This document shows, one piece after another, positions 42,892 to 52,711 of a stretch of 64,000 bases of DNA (its first letter is position 1; the number at the start of each line of letters is the position of its first letter). This DNA is from Nostoc linckia z4 (lineage in GTDB: Bacteria; Cyanobacteriota; Cyanobacteriia; Cyanobacteriales; Nostocaceae), in the NCBI RefSeq assembly GCF_002608075.1, contig NZ_LAHA01000010.1, positions 62,001 to 126,000 on the forward strand, in the 5' to 3' direction. Below the pieces are notes generated by a model that saw only the letters and a list, made by a program, of their open reading frames with translations, made no database searches and had not been told where the DNA came from. A program made the translations under genes and the position numbers.

Positions 42892-43868
42892 TATGACATA
42901 GCCCAGTAGCCCGAAAAGCATACAGCAATAGTCACAGTTTTGCCTTTGTGCTTGGTTTGCAAATAAGGCTAAAGCCGAGTCGCACAAATTTGTATTTGAC
43001 AAATTGTGTGCTGAGTTGTTTATGTCCAGACATTGTGAGGGACATCCTTCGGCAGAAGCTAACATACTAGTTTGGCTAAATCCAAGCAAAAAAAGACAAC
43101 AGCTTCCTAATATACCGCATAAAAAGCTAAAAAACTAGGGTGCGTCGAAAAAAACATCAGAAAACAGGCAATTAGTTTTCCTTGTGTTTCCACACTCTCC
43201 CATCTCCCGATTCCCAAAAGACCGCGAGAAAGCCCATTCCTGCCAGAGATGGGATGAATTGCCGCTCGCCGTCTTAGTCATTGGCTATTAGTTACAAGTA
43301 TCATTAAGTACAAATAATAAGTATTATTACTAATGACTCGAAATCCTCGCTGCGTCAAGCGGGGGATAAGTTAACCCTAATCCACAGCCCAGTTGCCTTT
43401 TACACAAAACACAAAACAAGCTCTGTTGCTTGAAGATATAATTATTAATTGCTCAATAGTCAAAATAATGAGACTATTGAACATAAGATTATCTTAAATA
43501 TCAAAGGCTAAGTCTAAAGTATTAGATGGAAAGTATACCCTAAGTTAGATAAATTTTAAAGTTCGGTTATCAATCTGGAATAAAAACCGCGATCGTTCAA
43601 ATTTTAGAAAAGAAAAAAGCCATAAAATTCGTTTATGCTCGAACATCAACCCAGATATAGAAAACTTACTTTTTTCCAGCATTCTCATACATTGTAATCA
43701 AATGTAGTTAATTGCTGATGGCTGTCACTGACAAAAAATATACTTAGGTATATAGTGTCATATCTGGATATTTTTGCGAAGATCGAAATAATGTGGCTAA
43801 ATTCGAGTGAATCGCTGATTGTAGTGTTTCTAAATAAATTGAGCCTCAGACTTTAAAAAAAGTTCCCT
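42892..43868. other. Large non-coding gap of about 980 bases
   Basis: A minus-strand open frame (42664-43089) is the shadow of the HNH gene and its 3-prime region. A nested hairpin, GCGAG...CCCAT...ATGGG...CTCGC, lies at 43224-43269. AT-rich DNA follows up to the nrnA-like start. Nothing else recognised. Confidence 0.55.
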
Positions 43869-45152
43869 ATGTACATAAATTCTCCCGTTAATGAGTTCGA
43901 GAGTTTGTCATTGACCGCAGAGCCAAACCCAGAGGAAGCTGAAATAGAGAAAGACCCAGTGGAAGTTGCACTTAAAAGTCCATCATTACAACCATCGCTA
44001 AGTGAAGGAGCTATCTATCTTAGTCAGCGTGGTAATTCCCTGACACAACAAAAGTCAGAAGAACTGCAAAAAACTTTACTAGCACACCGACACGATCGCC
44101 AACTAGTAATTTTGCAAGATTTTCCTGACCCAGACGCTCTTTCTTGTGCCTGGGCTTATCAATTAATTGCTCAGCAATACGATATCAAATGTGAAATAAT
44201 TTATGCTGGCGCTCTGAGTCACCAAGAAAATATTGCCTTGGTTAGACTCACTAATTTACCTATCCAACGCTGGACGCAGCAAACCTTGAAAACCAAAGAT
44301 TTGTCATCTTATCAAGGTTTTGTATTAATTGATAACCAAGGAACTACTTCACAGCTAATATCAGCAGTTCAGCAAGCAGGAATTCCATTAGTTGCGCTGA
44401 TTGACCATCACAGTTTACAAGGCGAACTTGAATCAGAGTTTGTCGATGTTCGTCCTTATGTACGAGCGACAGCGACAATTTTTACTCAATATCTGCAAGC
44501 GGGATTACTAGCATTAGATAGCAGCATCAATCAACACGTAAAATGTGCTACAGCATTGATGCATGGCTTACGTTCCGATACCAATCGGCTGATGCAAGCG
44601 CAAGAAGAAGATTTCATGGCAGCTGCATATTTAAGCCGATTTTATGACGCTCAGCTGCTGAACGCTATTTTACAGGCGAATCGTTCTAAGCGGGTGATGG
44701 ATGTGATCGAGCGATCGCTCAAAAACCGCATCGTTCAAAATAACTTTTCCATTGCTGGTGTCGGTTACCTGCGCTATGATGACCGCGACGCCATCCCCCA
44801 AGCAGCTGATTTTCTCGTCACCGAAGAAAACGTCCATACTGCTGTAGTTTACGGCATTGTTCACGATGAAGACGAAGAATTAGAAATAGTCATTGGTTCC
44901 TTGAGAACCACCAAACTCACCCTTGACCCCGATGAATTCATTAAAGAAGCCTTTGGTCAAGATAGTACAGGGCGCTTTTTTGGTGGTGGAAGAACAAGCG
45001 CAGGCGGCTTTGAAATTCCGATGGGTTTCTTGTCTGGCAGTAACGAAAATTCCGCCTATGCGAAGATGAAATGGGAAGTATTCGACGCTCAAATCAAGCA
45101 AAAACTACTGAGGTTAGTTAACCCCAAAGATAACCCGATTCAGTCGGAGTAG
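43869..45152 (+). CDS. DHH-family phosphoesterase (NrnA/PAP phosphatase-like)
   Basis: 427 residues. The DHH domain has QDFPDPDALSCAW (D84, D87 and D89), VLIDNQGT and DHHS; HGLRSDTNRL follows. The C-terminal DHHA1 part ends FFGGGRTSAGGFEIPMG. Such proteins hydrolyse short RNA (nanoRNA), pAp or c-di-AMP. The N-terminal ~70 residues are acidic and variable, an extension typical of cyanobacterial members. A perfect hairpin terminator follows. Confidence 0.9.
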   Translation: MYINSPVNEFESLSLTAEPNPEEAEIEKDPVEVALKSPSLQPSLSEGAIYLSQRGNSLTQQKSEELQKTLLAHRHDRQLVILQDFPDPDALSCAWAYQLIAQQYDIKCEIIYAGALSHQENIALVRLTNLPIQRWTQQTLKTKDLSSYQGFVLIDNQGTTSQLISAVQQAGIPLVALIDHHSLQGELESEFVDVRPYVRATATIFTQYLQAGLLALDSSINQHVKCATALMHGLRSDTNRLMQAQEEDFMAAAYLSRFYDAQLLNAILQANRSKRVMDVIERSLKNRIVQNNFSIAGVGYLRYDDRDAIPQAADFLVTEENVHTAVVYGIVHDEDEELEIVIGSLRTTKLTLDPDEFIKEAFGQDSTGRFFGGGRTSAGGFEIPMGFLSGSNENSAYAKMKWEVFDAQIKQKLLRLVNPKDNPIQSE

Positions 45153-45225
45153 TGGAAGGAGAGGGAGATGTGGAGAACTCCTAACTCATGTACTAACCAA
45201 AGTGTGTTTCGTTACATAATATCCC

Positions 45226-45262
45226 TTCCCGACTTTTAAAAAAAGTCGGGAATTTAGTTTTT
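45226..45262 (+). terminator. Rho-independent terminator after the DHH gene
   Basis: TTCCCGACTTTT (45226-45237) pairs perfectly with AAAAGTCGGGAA (45241-45252) across a three-base loop, followed by TTTAGTTTTT. One of the clearest terminators in the window. Positions 45263-45535 show no gene. Confidence 0.85.
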
Positions 45263-45535
45263 ATTAATGAATTAGGAATCTAGTTCGTATCTAAATCTAA
45301 GTAAACGAAGGTACATCTTTCCCCTGTTTTCAAAAAACTGAATATAAAATAATCGATGGAAAAGAACTACAAGTACCAAAAGATGAAATGTGCCGTCCCA
45401 ATCAACAATTTTTGAAACAGAGATTTCAGCAGTGTGAATGGTGCCAAAATATTTAGCTTAAATTAATTCAGCTATTTTAGTCGGAAGTCCTTGTATATTT
45501 AAGTTAGATAATGACAAGCTTGATTTACCTAGATT

Positions 45536-45736
45536 ATGAGTAGCCTAGAGTAAATCGAATTCGCTGTTAGTCAACTTTCACCAGAGGAACTTGCGGCTTT
45601 TCGTGTCTGGTTTGCGGAATTCGATGCAGCAGCTTGGGATAAACAGATTGAAAAAGATGTGGCTGAAGGTCGGTTAGATGCATTGGCACAGAAAGCACTT
45701 AAACATCTGCGAGAAGGGCGTTGTACTGACCTGTGA
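45536..45736 (+). pseudogene. Antitoxin-like gene with a stop at codon 6
   Basis: From the ATG at 45536 the frame reads MSSLE, then TAA (45551-45553), and then continues as IEFAVSQLSPEELAAFRVWF and AAAWDKQIEKDVAEGRLDALAQKALKHLREGRCTDL. This matches the small proteins usually found upstream of RelE/ParE-like toxins in cyanobacteria. A change of AAA (Lys) to TAA explains the stop. It overlaps the toxin start in CTGTGA by four bases, as in intact pairs. No in-frame ATG follows the stop. Confidence 0.8.
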
Positions 45737-46186
45737 AACATCGAGCAACCCCTGATTTTTGGTATTACTATCGCCAGTTACCAATTGATATCCAACAGCT
45801 TGCTGACCGATGTTATGAGTTGCTTCGGGAAGATCCCAAGTATCCATCATTACATTTCAAAAAAGTTGGTCAGTTTTGGTCAGTGCGTATTGGTATCAAT
45901 ACTGCTCGCTTTGTGCATTTTCAACTCGGAATTTGGTTTTGGGAAAAGGTGAGCCAGCGCGGTCTTGGGGGTTTCCCCCATGAGCGACTGGCGAACTCCG
46001 AAGGGGTTAAAGGGTAAAGGGTAAAGGTTTTTTCTTTCCCCTTTCCCCTTCCCCTTTTCCCCTTAACCGACAAGTATTGGTATTGGTATACATTATCGGG
46101 CGCTTGCTGTAGAAGAAGATGGTAATTTTGTCTGGTTTTTGATTAGGTCACATCCAGAATATGACAAATTGCTCAGTGGTAAATAG
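45733..46186 (+). pseudogene. RelE/ParE-like toxin gene interrupted by a repeat
   Basis: The GTG start at 45733 gives MKHRATPDFWYYYRQLPIDI and continues to SVRIGI, where homologous text stops. It resumes after the insertion in another frame as HYRALAVEEDGNFVWFLIRS and then HPEYDKLLSGK, stopping at 46186. The 187-base insertion shifts the frame by one. Read through without the insert, the toxin would be about 89 residues. An artificial reading of the inserted part gives 94 residues ending at 46017. Confidence 0.8.
45897..46083. mobile_element. 187-bp repeat insertion inside the toxin gene
   Basis: GTATTGGTAT is present at 45887-45896 and again at 46074-46083, bracketing the insert like a target duplication. 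The insert includes a GCGGTCTTGGGGGTTTCCCCC hairpin followed by ATGAGCGACTGGCG and, in its right half, a GGGTAAAGG/TTCCCCTTT inverted repeat. There is no coding gene, so it would be a non-autonomous element or an interspersed repeat. Confidence 0.7.
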
Positions 46187-46299
46187 CGTTTTAACAGTAA
46201 TTCTGTTTTTTGACAACGATCGTTAAAGTTAGGATAGATAAATACACAATAAGAGTAACTAAATAACTCAGCACAAGGTATGCTAATAAAATTCAAAAT

Positions 46300-46794
46300 A
46301 TGGAACTGTATCTATTTCGTCATGGCATCGCCCAAGATAAAGATTTAGGCATCAAAGATGAGGAGCGCAGCCTTACCAAAGAAGGAAGGCAAAAAACTGA
46401 GAAAGTTGCTCAAAAACTTTTGAAATTAAATTTAAACTTTGATTTGATTGTTACCAGCCCCTTAGTGCGTGCGCGACAAACGGCTGAAATCTTGATAGAA
46501 ACAGGATTAAGTTCGCACTTAGAGGAATCAAGTCACTTGGCTCTTGGAGGTGAAATTTCTAGTTGGCTGGTAGATTGGTTAGAGCCAAGAAATTATTCCC
46601 AAAATACCCGACTGGCCTTGGTTGGACACGAACCAGGTTTAACCAATTGGGCAGAAATTCTCCTCTGGGGGGAAGTCAAAGCCAGCCTAGTCTTGAAAAA
46701 AGCAGGTATGATTGGGATAAAACTACCAGAAAGTGGTTCTCCTCTGGGTCGTAGTCAGATGTTTTGGTTGACACCACCCAAGTATTTGCTATAG
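46300..46794 (+). CDS. sixA: Phosphohistidine phosphatase SixA
   Basis: 164 residues of the histidine phosphatase family in the SixA form: MELYLFRHGIAQDKD with Arg7-His8-Gly, TSPLVRARQTAEIL and the second His in LVGHEPGLTNW. SixA dephosphorylates histidine on Hpt domains, so it may dampen phosphorelays such as the hybrid CheA in this window (inference). Monocistronic. Confidence 0.92.
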   Translation: MELYLFRHGIAQDKDLGIKDEERSLTKEGRQKTEKVAQKLLKLNLNFDLIVTSPLVRARQTAEILIETGLSSHLEESSHLALGGEISSWLVDWLEPRNYSQNTRLALVGHEPGLTNWAEILLWGEVKASLVLKKAGMIGIKLPESGSPLGRSQMFWLTPPKYLL

Positions 46795-46901
46795 CAGTTT
46801 TTCAACATTTTCGATTGTTGTTAGAAGGGCTACTGTTATGGCGATAATAAATTTCTGGTAAGTTAACTTGATCGGATATTTCAAAAATAAATGGTGTTGC
46901 C

Positions 46902-48038
46902 ATGATGGTGTGCGAATACAAGCCTGGTCTAGAAGGCATTCCCGCCGCCCAATCCAGTATCAGTTATGTTGATGGGCAAAAGGGAATACTAGAATATCGT
47001 GGCATCCGGATTGAGGAACTAGCAGAAAAAAGTACATTCCTAGAAACTGCTTATCTCTTAATCTGGGGTGAGTTGCCCAGTAAAGAAGAACTCCAAGCAT
47101 TTGAACATGAAGTTCTTCACCACAGGCGAATAAAATACCGCATTCGTGACATGATGAAATGCTTTCCAGAAAGCGGTCACCCAATGGATGCTCTACAAGC
47201 CTCTGCTGCCGCTTTAGGGTTGTTTTATTCGCTCCGGGATTTACATAATCCTGCCTATATTCGAGATTCTGTGGTGCGCTTAATAGCAACCATTCCCACA
47301 ATGGTGGCGGCGTTCCAACTGATGCGAAAAGGCAATGACCCAGTACGTCCCCGCGATGACCTAGACTACTCTGCCAATTTCCTATACATGCTCAACGAGC
47401 AAGAACCGGATCCTTTGGCAGCCAGAATTTTTGATATCTGCTTGATATTACATGTCGAGCATACAATGAATGCTTCTACCTTCAGCGCCAGGGTAACAGC
47501 TTCTACCTTGACCGATCCTTATGCTGTGGTTGCCAGTGCTGTGGGAACCTTGGGAGGCCCTTTGCACGGTGGAGCCAATGAAGAAGTCATTCAGATGTTA
47601 GAAGACATTGGCTCTGTGGAAAATGTCCGTCCTTACATTGAGGACTGTCTGCAACGTAAATCTAAGATTATGGGCTTTGGACATCGCGTCTATAAAGTCA
47701 AAGATCCACGAGCCACAATTTTGCAAAAATTAGCCGAACAATTGTTTGACAAGTTTGGGTATGACAAGTACTATGACATTGCCCAAGAAATGGAACGAGT
47801 GGTAGAAGAAAAACTCGGTGCCAAAGGGATTTATCCCAATGTTGACTTTTATTCGGGTTTGGTGTACAGAAAAATGGGAATTCCCACAGATTTGTTTACA
47901 CCAGTTTTTGCGATCGCCCGCGTTGCCGGTTGGCTAGCACACTGGAAAGAACAGCTAGCAGAAAACCGCATTTTCCGTCCCACCCAAGTTTACAACGGTC
48001 ATCACGAAGTTCGTTACATTCCCATTGACCAACGTTAA
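46902..48038 (+). CDS. gltA: Citrate synthase
   Basis: 378 residues. It makes citrate from oxaloacetate and acetyl-CoA. Signature regions are GQKGILEYRGIRIEEL, HVEHTMNASTFSARV, the catalytic His in GGPLHGGANEEV, GFGHRVYKVKDPRA and the Asp in NVDFYSGLVYRKMG. Length fits the short type I form. Two adjacent ATG codons begin it; the first is used here. Confidence 0.95.
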   Translation: MMVCEYKPGLEGIPAAQSSISYVDGQKGILEYRGIRIEELAEKSTFLETAYLLIWGELPSKEELQAFEHEVLHHRRIKYRIRDMMKCFPESGHPMDALQASAAALGLFYSLRDLHNPAYIRDSVVRLIATIPTMVAAFQLMRKGNDPVRPRDDLDYSANFLYMLNEQEPDPLAARIFDICLILHVEHTMNASTFSARVTASTLTDPYAVVASAVGTLGGPLHGGANEEVIQMLEDIGSVENVRPYIEDCLQRKSKIMGFGHRVYKVKDPRATILQKLAEQLFDKFGYDKYYDIAQEMERVVEEKLGAKGIYPNVDFYSGLVYRKMGIPTDLFTPVFAIARVAGWLAHWKEQLAENRIFRPTQVYNGHHEVRYIPIDQR

Positions 48039-48403
48039 CTTAATATTGGGGCATGGGAAAGAGGACACGGGGACGCGGGGACACGGAGACACGGGGAGGA
48101 AAGAAGATGAACAAACGATTTGTTGCAAGTTGTCCCTTTGTCCCCTCATCTCCATCATTTCCCTGCGTCCCCCCGTCTCCCATACCTCCCGACTCAATAG
48201 CCAACGTCAATGCCAACCATAAGTAGAAGTTCTCATCTCGCTTCAGGGTGGTAAAACCATCCAAGGATATACTAAACATGGGAATTGGCAACAAATCTTC
48301 AATCAGACCTCATCTGGGCAAAACTTATTAATTAGTGAATTTACAGATATTAATTTAGTAATATTTGTAACTCACTTAGACTCATGTCTTAAAGAGCGGA
48401 AAC
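48039..48403. other. Intergenic, GGGGACACGG repeats
   Basis: GGACACGGGGACGCGGGGACAC-type repeats (48061-48099) face GTCCCCTC/CGTCCCCCCGTCTCCC text (48138-48181), an inverted low-complexity repeat. The remaining DNA before ndhA shows no gene. Confidence 0.6.
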
Positions 48404-49522
48404 ATGAATTCAGGAATTGACCTCCAAGGAACTTTTATTCAATCCCTCACGGATTTAGGAGTACCAGCAGGAACAGCCAAAGCAATTTGGATGCCACTGC
48501 CAATGGTACTAATGCTGATTGGGGCAACAGTGGGGGTATTAGTAGCTACCTGGCTAGAACGAAAAATTTCCGCCGCCGCACAGCAACGAATTGGCCCAGA
48601 ATACCAAGGGCCTTTTGGGTTACTGGTGCCTGTAGCGGATGGTCTGAAGCTGGTATTTAAAGAAGATATCGTGCCAGCTCAATCTGACCGTTGGCTGTTT
48701 ACTCTTGGGCCAATTATTGTTGTGATTCCGGTGTTTCTGTCGTTTCTGATTGTGCCCTTTGGACAGAACATCGTGATCAGCAATGTGGGTATGGGTGTAT
48801 TTTTGTGGATTGCTTTGTCCAGCATTCAGCCCATTGGCTTGTTGATGGCTGGTTACGCATCCAATAACAAGTACTCCCTTTTAGGGGGCTTGCGGGCAGC
48901 AGCGCAATCCATTAGTTATGAAATTCCCTTGGCGCTGGCAGTGTTAGCGATCGCTATGATGTCTAATAGCCTCAGCACCATTGACATTGTGAATCAACAA
49001 TCCGGCTACGGCATTTTGGGCTGGAATATTTGGCGTCAACCAGTCGGTTTTCTGATTTTTTGGATAGCTGCCCTAGCTGAGTGCGAAAGATTGCCCTTTG
49101 ACTTACCCGAAGCAGAAGAAGAACTCGTAGCAGGTTATCAGACTGAATACGCAGGCATGAAATTCGGTCTTTTTTACCTGGGTTCCTACGTTAACTTAAT
49201 CCTTTCTGCCCTACTAGTAGCAATTCTCTACCTCGGCGGTTGGGACTTTCCCATTCCCCTCAACCTCATAGCTGGTTGGCTAGGAATCAGTGAAGCCGAC
49301 CCCGTGTTACAAATAGTAACTGCTGCTTTGGGCATCACCATGACCGTGTTCAAAGCCTATCTACTAGTGTTTATCGCCATTTTGTTGCGCTGGACAGTAC
49401 CACGGGTACGGATTGACCAATTGTTAGATTTAGGATGGAAGTTTTTGTTGCCAGTTGGTTTGGTTAACTTGCTATTAACCGCCGCCCTGAAACTAGCCTT
49501 TCCTTTCGCCTTTGGTGGGTAA
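48404..49522 (+). CDS. ndhA: NAD(P)H-quinone oxidoreductase subunit 1 (NdhA/NuoH)
   Basis: 372 residues, about eight membrane helices. [22 protein letters not shown], the EIPLALAVL loop and the [21 protein letters not shown] loop are NdhA hallmarks; the last forms part of the quinone pocket. It belongs to the membrane arm of the thylakoid NDH-1 complex. Gene order ndhA-ndhI-ndhG-ndhE is as in other cyanobacteria and chloroplasts, but the gaps are enlarged by repeats. Confidence 0.96.
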   Translation: MNSGIDLQGTFIQSLTDLGVPAGTAKAIWMPLPMVLMLIGATVGVLVATWLERKISAAAQQRIGPEYQGPFGLLVPVADGLKLVFKEDIVPAQSDRWLFTLGPIIVVIPVFLSFLIVPFGQNIVISNVGMGVFLWIALSSIQPIGLLMAGYASNNKYSLLGGLRAAAQSISYEIPLALAVLAIAMMSNSLSTIDIVNQQSGYGILGWNIWRQPVGFLIFWIAALAECERLPFDLPEAEEELVAGYQTEYAGMKFGLFYLGSYVNLILSALLVAILYLGGWDFPIPLNLIAGWLGISEADPVLQIVTAALGITMTVFKAYLLVFIAILLRWTVPRVRIDQLLDLGWKFLLPVGLVNLLLTAALKLAFPFAFGG

Positions 49523-49523
49523 A

Positions 49524-49695
49524 GGAATTTTAGATTTTAGATTTTGCGAAAAGTTAGAGCGCCGGCTTCCGGCGATCTAAACTTTTCAAGACGGATTTTA
49601 GATTAAGTTTGAAATCTAAAATCCAAAATCCAAAATTGATGAGATTTGGGATTGAGTTTGAAATCCAAAATCCAAAATCCAAAATCCAAAATTGA
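49524..49695. repeat. AAAATCC inverted repeat element in the ndhA-ndhI gap
   Basis: TTTTAGATTTTAGATTTTGCG, then the TTAGAGCGCCGGCTTCCGGCG hairpin and TCTAAACTTTTCAAGACGG, then complementary TCTAAAATCCAAAATCC repeats and a second AAAATCC array. A partly identical element sits at 50310-50451. Confidence 0.85.
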
Positions 49696-49711
49696 TAGAG
49701 AGTGAGACACA

Positions 49712-50296
49712 ATGCTGAAGTTCCTGAAACAAGTTGGTGATTACGCCAAAGAAACAGTACAAGCTGCGCGTTACATTGGCCAGGGGCTTTCTGTTACCTT
49801 CGACCACATGCGGCGGCGTCCGATTACCGTACAGTACCCTTACGAAAAACTAATTCCTGGCGAACGGTTTCGCGGTAGAATTCACTTTGAGTTTGATAAG
49901 TGTATCGCCTGCGAAGTTTGTGTTCGCGTTTGTCCGATAAATCTGCCTGTAGTAGATTGGGAATTCGACAAAGCCAGCAAAAAGAAAAAACTCAAGCACT
50001 ACAGTATTGATTTTGGAGTTTGTATCTTTTGCGGTAATTGTGTGGAATTTTGTCCCACTAACTGTCTATCTATGACAGAAGAGTATGAACTTTCCACTTA
50101 CGATCGCCATGAATTGAACTATGACAACGTAGCCTTAGGCCGTCTGCCCTATAAGGTCACAAATGACCCAATGGTGACACCACTACGCGAACTGGTTTAC
50201 CTACCCAAAGGCGTCCTCGAACCTCACGGAGTGCCTGCGGATGCCCCACCTGCGGGTGCGCGCCCACAAGACCTGGTGGAACAAACCGAAAAATAA
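49712..50296 (+). CDS. ndhI: NAD(P)H-quinone oxidoreductase subunit I (NdhI), two [4Fe-4S] clusters
   Basis: 194 residues. Clusters are bound by Cys64, 67, 70 with Cys74 ([12 protein letters not shown]) and Cys104, 107, 110 with Cys114 ([12 protein letters not shown]). An N-terminal amphipathic region precedes the first motif. It passes electrons within the hydrophilic arm to the quinone site. The C-terminal tail after about residue 160 is Pro/Ala rich and variable. Confidence 0.96.
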   Translation: MLKFLKQVGDYAKETVQAARYIGQGLSVTFDHMRRRPITVQYPYEKLIPGERFRGRIHFEFDKCIACEVCVRVCPINLPVVDWEFDKASKKKKLKHYSIDFGVCIFCGNCVEFCPTNCLSMTEEYELSTYDRHELNYDNVALGRLPYKVTNDPMVTPLRELVYLPKGVLEPHGVPADAPPAGARPQDLVEQTEK

Positions 50297-50309
50297 ATAT
50301 CAAACAATT

Positions 50310-50451
50310 TTAAATTTTGGATTTTACGAAAAATTAGAGCGCCGACTTCCGGCATAGACCCGAAGGGACTTGCCGCAGGCATCTAAACTTTTCAAGACGG
50401 ATTTTGGATTGTTCTTTCAATCCAAAATTGGGAATCTAAAATCCAAAATTA
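50310..50451. repeat. AAAATCC inverted repeat element in the ndhI-ndhG gap
   Basis: TTTTGGATTTTACGAAAAATTAGAGCGCCGACTTCCGGC-type left part, an additional 27-base GACCCGAAGGGACTTGCCGC insert, then TCTAAACTTTTCAAGACGG and AAAATCC repeats. It shares its frame with 49524-49695. Confidence 0.83.
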
Positions 50452-50492
50452 ATTGACCAATGACCAATGACAATTGACTGAGGACAAAAACA

Positions 50493-51101
50493 GTGAATCT
50501 AGCGGAAGGAGTACAGATTGTATGCCTTGGCTTACTGGGTGTGATGATGATTGGGGCAGCCCTTGGTGTGGTGCTGTCGCCTAGCATCGTCTATTCTGCC
50601 TTTATGCTAGGGGGTGTGTTCATCAGCATGGCAGGAATCTACCTGTTGCTGAATGGTGATTTTGTTGCAGCCGCGCAAGTGCTGATTTATGTTGGGGCGG
50701 TTAACGTGCTGATTTTGTTTGCCATTATGTTGGTGAACAAACGGCAGAATTTCGCACCATTTCCCAACTCTTGGGTGCGGAAGGCACTCACAGGTGTAGT
50801 CAGTCTGGGATTGTTTGGGCTTTTGAGTACGATGGTGCTGGCGACTCCTTGGGCTTACTCAACTGTTCCTCCCAGTAGTAAAGGTTCCATAGTTTTAATT
50901 GGCGAACATTTCTTCACTGACTTTTTACTACCTTTTGAACTAGCTTCGGTTTTGCTGCTGATAGCGATGGTAGGAGCGATTATTTTGGCACGTCGCGAGT
51001 ATTTGCCAGACCTGACACCATCTGACTTACCACAAACCATTTTGACTTTGCCAGAACGCCCCAGAGAACTGGTATCAAGCAGCAGTGAAACAAGAGAGTA
51101 A
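50493..51101 (+). CDS. ndhG: NAD(P)H-quinone oxidoreductase subunit 6 (NdhG/NuoJ)
   Basis: 202 residues from a GTG start preceded by GAGGACAAAAACA. Five membrane helices; NGDFVAAAQVLIYVGAVNVLILFAIML is the conserved third-helix region with a pi-bulge type stretch. The C-terminal 40 residues are hydrophilic. Membrane arm subunit of NDH-1. Confidence 0.95.
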   Translation: MNLAEGVQIVCLGLLGVMMIGAALGVVLSPSIVYSAFMLGGVFISMAGIYLLLNGDFVAAAQVLIYVGAVNVLILFAIMLVNKRQNFAPFPNSWVRKALTGVVSLGLFGLLSTMVLATPWAYSTVPPSSKGSIVLIGEHFFTDFLLPFELASVLLLIAMVGAIILARREYLPDLTPSDLPQTILTLPERPRELVSSSSETRE

Positions 51102-51102
51102 A

Positions 51103-51340
51103 GAATTCAGAATTCAGAATTCAGAATTGGCAAATTCAGAATAACTGCTGGTGGGGATTGGAACTCACTACTTGCAAGCACCATCAAATGAAAAAACCTC
51201 AAGGCTGCGCTGCTTCAGCAGTGGAACTGTAATTCATTGAGAATTCTGAACGGCAGTTGCCGATCGAGGAAACCCCCAAAACCGCACTGCCTCCTCCAGA
51301 ATTCTGACTCCTGAATTCTGAATTCTGAATTCTGTTTTCA
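51103..51340. repeat. GAATTCAGAATTCAG repeats in the ndhG-ndhE gap
   Basis: Left copies (51103-51127) read AGAATTCAGAATTCAG; right copies (51297-51335) read CTGAATTCTGAATTCTG with GACTCCTGAATTC, i.e. inverted. About 170 bases between show no gene. Confidence 0.8.
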
Positions 51341-51378
51341 TAAAAAGTGGTGTTTTTTCAGAAGGAATACTCAGATTC

Positions 51379-51684
51379 ATGCAACTCCAGTACTTTTTAT
51401 TATTAGCAGCAGCTTTATTTTGCATCGGTATCTACGGTTTAATTACCAGCCGTAACGCTGTGCGGGTGCTGATGTCAATTGAGTTGTTGCTCAATGCTGT
51501 TAATCTCAATTTAATGGCATTTTCCAACTTCCTCGACTCAACATTAATTAAGGGTCAGGTTTTCACCGTGTTTGTGATTACTGTGGCCGCAGCCGAAGCG
51601 GCGGTGGGTTTAGCAATTGTGCTTGCCATTTATCGCAACCGCGACACCGTCGATATGGAGCAGTTTAATCTCCTGAAGTGGTAA
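51379..51684 (+). CDS. ndhE: NAD(P)H-quinone oxidoreductase subunit 4L (NdhE/NuoK)
   Basis: 101 residues with three membrane helices. The two buried glutamates of the proton path are visible, one in [13 protein letters not shown] and one in [20 protein letters not shown] lies upstream of the ATG. NAD kinase starts six bases after the stop. Confidence 0.96.
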   Translation: MQLQYFLLLAAALFCIGIYGLITSRNAVRVLMSIELLLNAVNLNLMAFSNFLDSTLIKGQVFTVFVITVAAAEAAVGLAIVLAIYRNRDTVDMEQFNLLKW

Positions 51685-51690
51685 CTGTGC

Positions 51691-52611
51691 GTGCAACTCA
51701 AGCAGGTAATCATTGCTTATAAAGCGCGGGATGCCCGGAGTAAAGAATGGGCAGAAATGTGCGCTAAACAACTCGAAAATCGCCAGTGCCAAGTGTTGAT
51801 GGGGCCTAGCGGGCCGAAAGACAATCCTTATCCGGTCTTTTTGGCTTCAGCAGGTCAACCAATCGACCTGGCTTTGGTACTTGGCGGTGATGGCACTGTT
51901 TTAACTGGTGCGAGACATTTAGCCCCAGCTGGCATCCCAATTCTGGGAGTGAATGTGGGAGGTCATCTGGGGTTTTTAACTGAGTCAGTGGATGAGTTTG
52001 AGGATACGGAAAAAGTTTGGGATCGACTGTTTGAGGATCGCTATGCAATCCAACGACGGATGATGTTACAAGCTGCCGTGTATGAGGGTCATGGGTCTAA
52101 TTTGCAGGCAGTCAGCGAACGTTACCTGGCTTTGAATGAATTTTGCGTCAAACCCGCTTCCGCCGATCGCATGATTACCTCGATTTTGGAAATGGAAATC
52201 GATGGTGAAGTAGTCGATCAATATGTGGGGGATGGGTTGATTATTTCCACTCCCACGGGTTCCACTGGTTACACCGTTTCTGCTAACGGGCCAATTATGC
52301 ACGATGGTATGGAAGCGATTACCGTTACTCCCATTTGTGCTATGAGTCTTTCTAGTCGTCCCCTCGTTTTACCGCCTGGTTCTGTGGTGAGTATTTGGCC
52401 TTTGGGGGATTACGATTTAAGTACCAAGTTGTGGACTGATGGAGTGTTGGGGACTTCGATTTGGCCTGGACACCGCGTTGATGTGCGGATAGCAGATTGT
52501 CGAGCTAAATTTATTATTTTGCGCGAGAACAATTCTTACTATCAAACACTGCGAGAGAAGTTGCTGTGGGCTGGTACAAGGGTTCGTTACAGCAATAATC
52601 ACCGCAATTGA
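51691..52611 (+). CDS. nadK: NAD(+) kinase
   Basis: 306 residues from a GTG start. GGDGT (65-69, LVLGGDGTVL) and STPTGSTGYTVSANGP are the ATP-NAD kinase signatures; LALNEF precedes the second. It phosphorylates NAD to NADP. The six-base gap to ndhE means co-transcription with the NDH-1 genes, which links NADP supply to photosynthetic electron flow. A hairpin terminator follows. Confidence 0.95.
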   Translation: MQLKQVIIAYKARDARSKEWAEMCAKQLENRQCQVLMGPSGPKDNPYPVFLASAGQPIDLALVLGGDGTVLTGARHLAPAGIPILGVNVGGHLGFLTESVDEFEDTEKVWDRLFEDRYAIQRRMMLQAAVYEGHGSNLQAVSERYLALNEFCVKPASADRMITSILEMEIDGEVVDQYVGDGLIISTPTGSTGYTVSANGPIMHDGMEAITVTPICAMSLSSRPLVLPPGSVVSIWPLGDYDLSTKLWTDGVLGTSIWPGHRVDVRIADCRAKFIILRENNSYYQTLREKLLWAGTRVRYSNNHRN

Positions 52612-52683
52612 AGATTTGAAAGCGTTTTTGTTGAAAATGGCGATCGCAACGCCCAACTTAACCATCGCAATCAAAATTATTCC

Positions 52684-52711
52684 AGCCTCTAGATTCATCT
52701 AGGGGCTTTTT
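52684..52711 (+). terminator. Rho-independent terminator after nadK
   Basis: AGCCTCTAGA (52684-52693) pairs with TCTAGGGGCT (52698-52707), ten pairs with one G-T, loop TTCA, followed by TTTTT. Marks the end of the ndhAIGE-nadK transcript. Confidence 0.85.

Noticed and set aside
42664..43089. 141-codon minus-strand frame
   Set aside because: It overlaps the HNH gene antisense for half its length and reads as low-information sequence.
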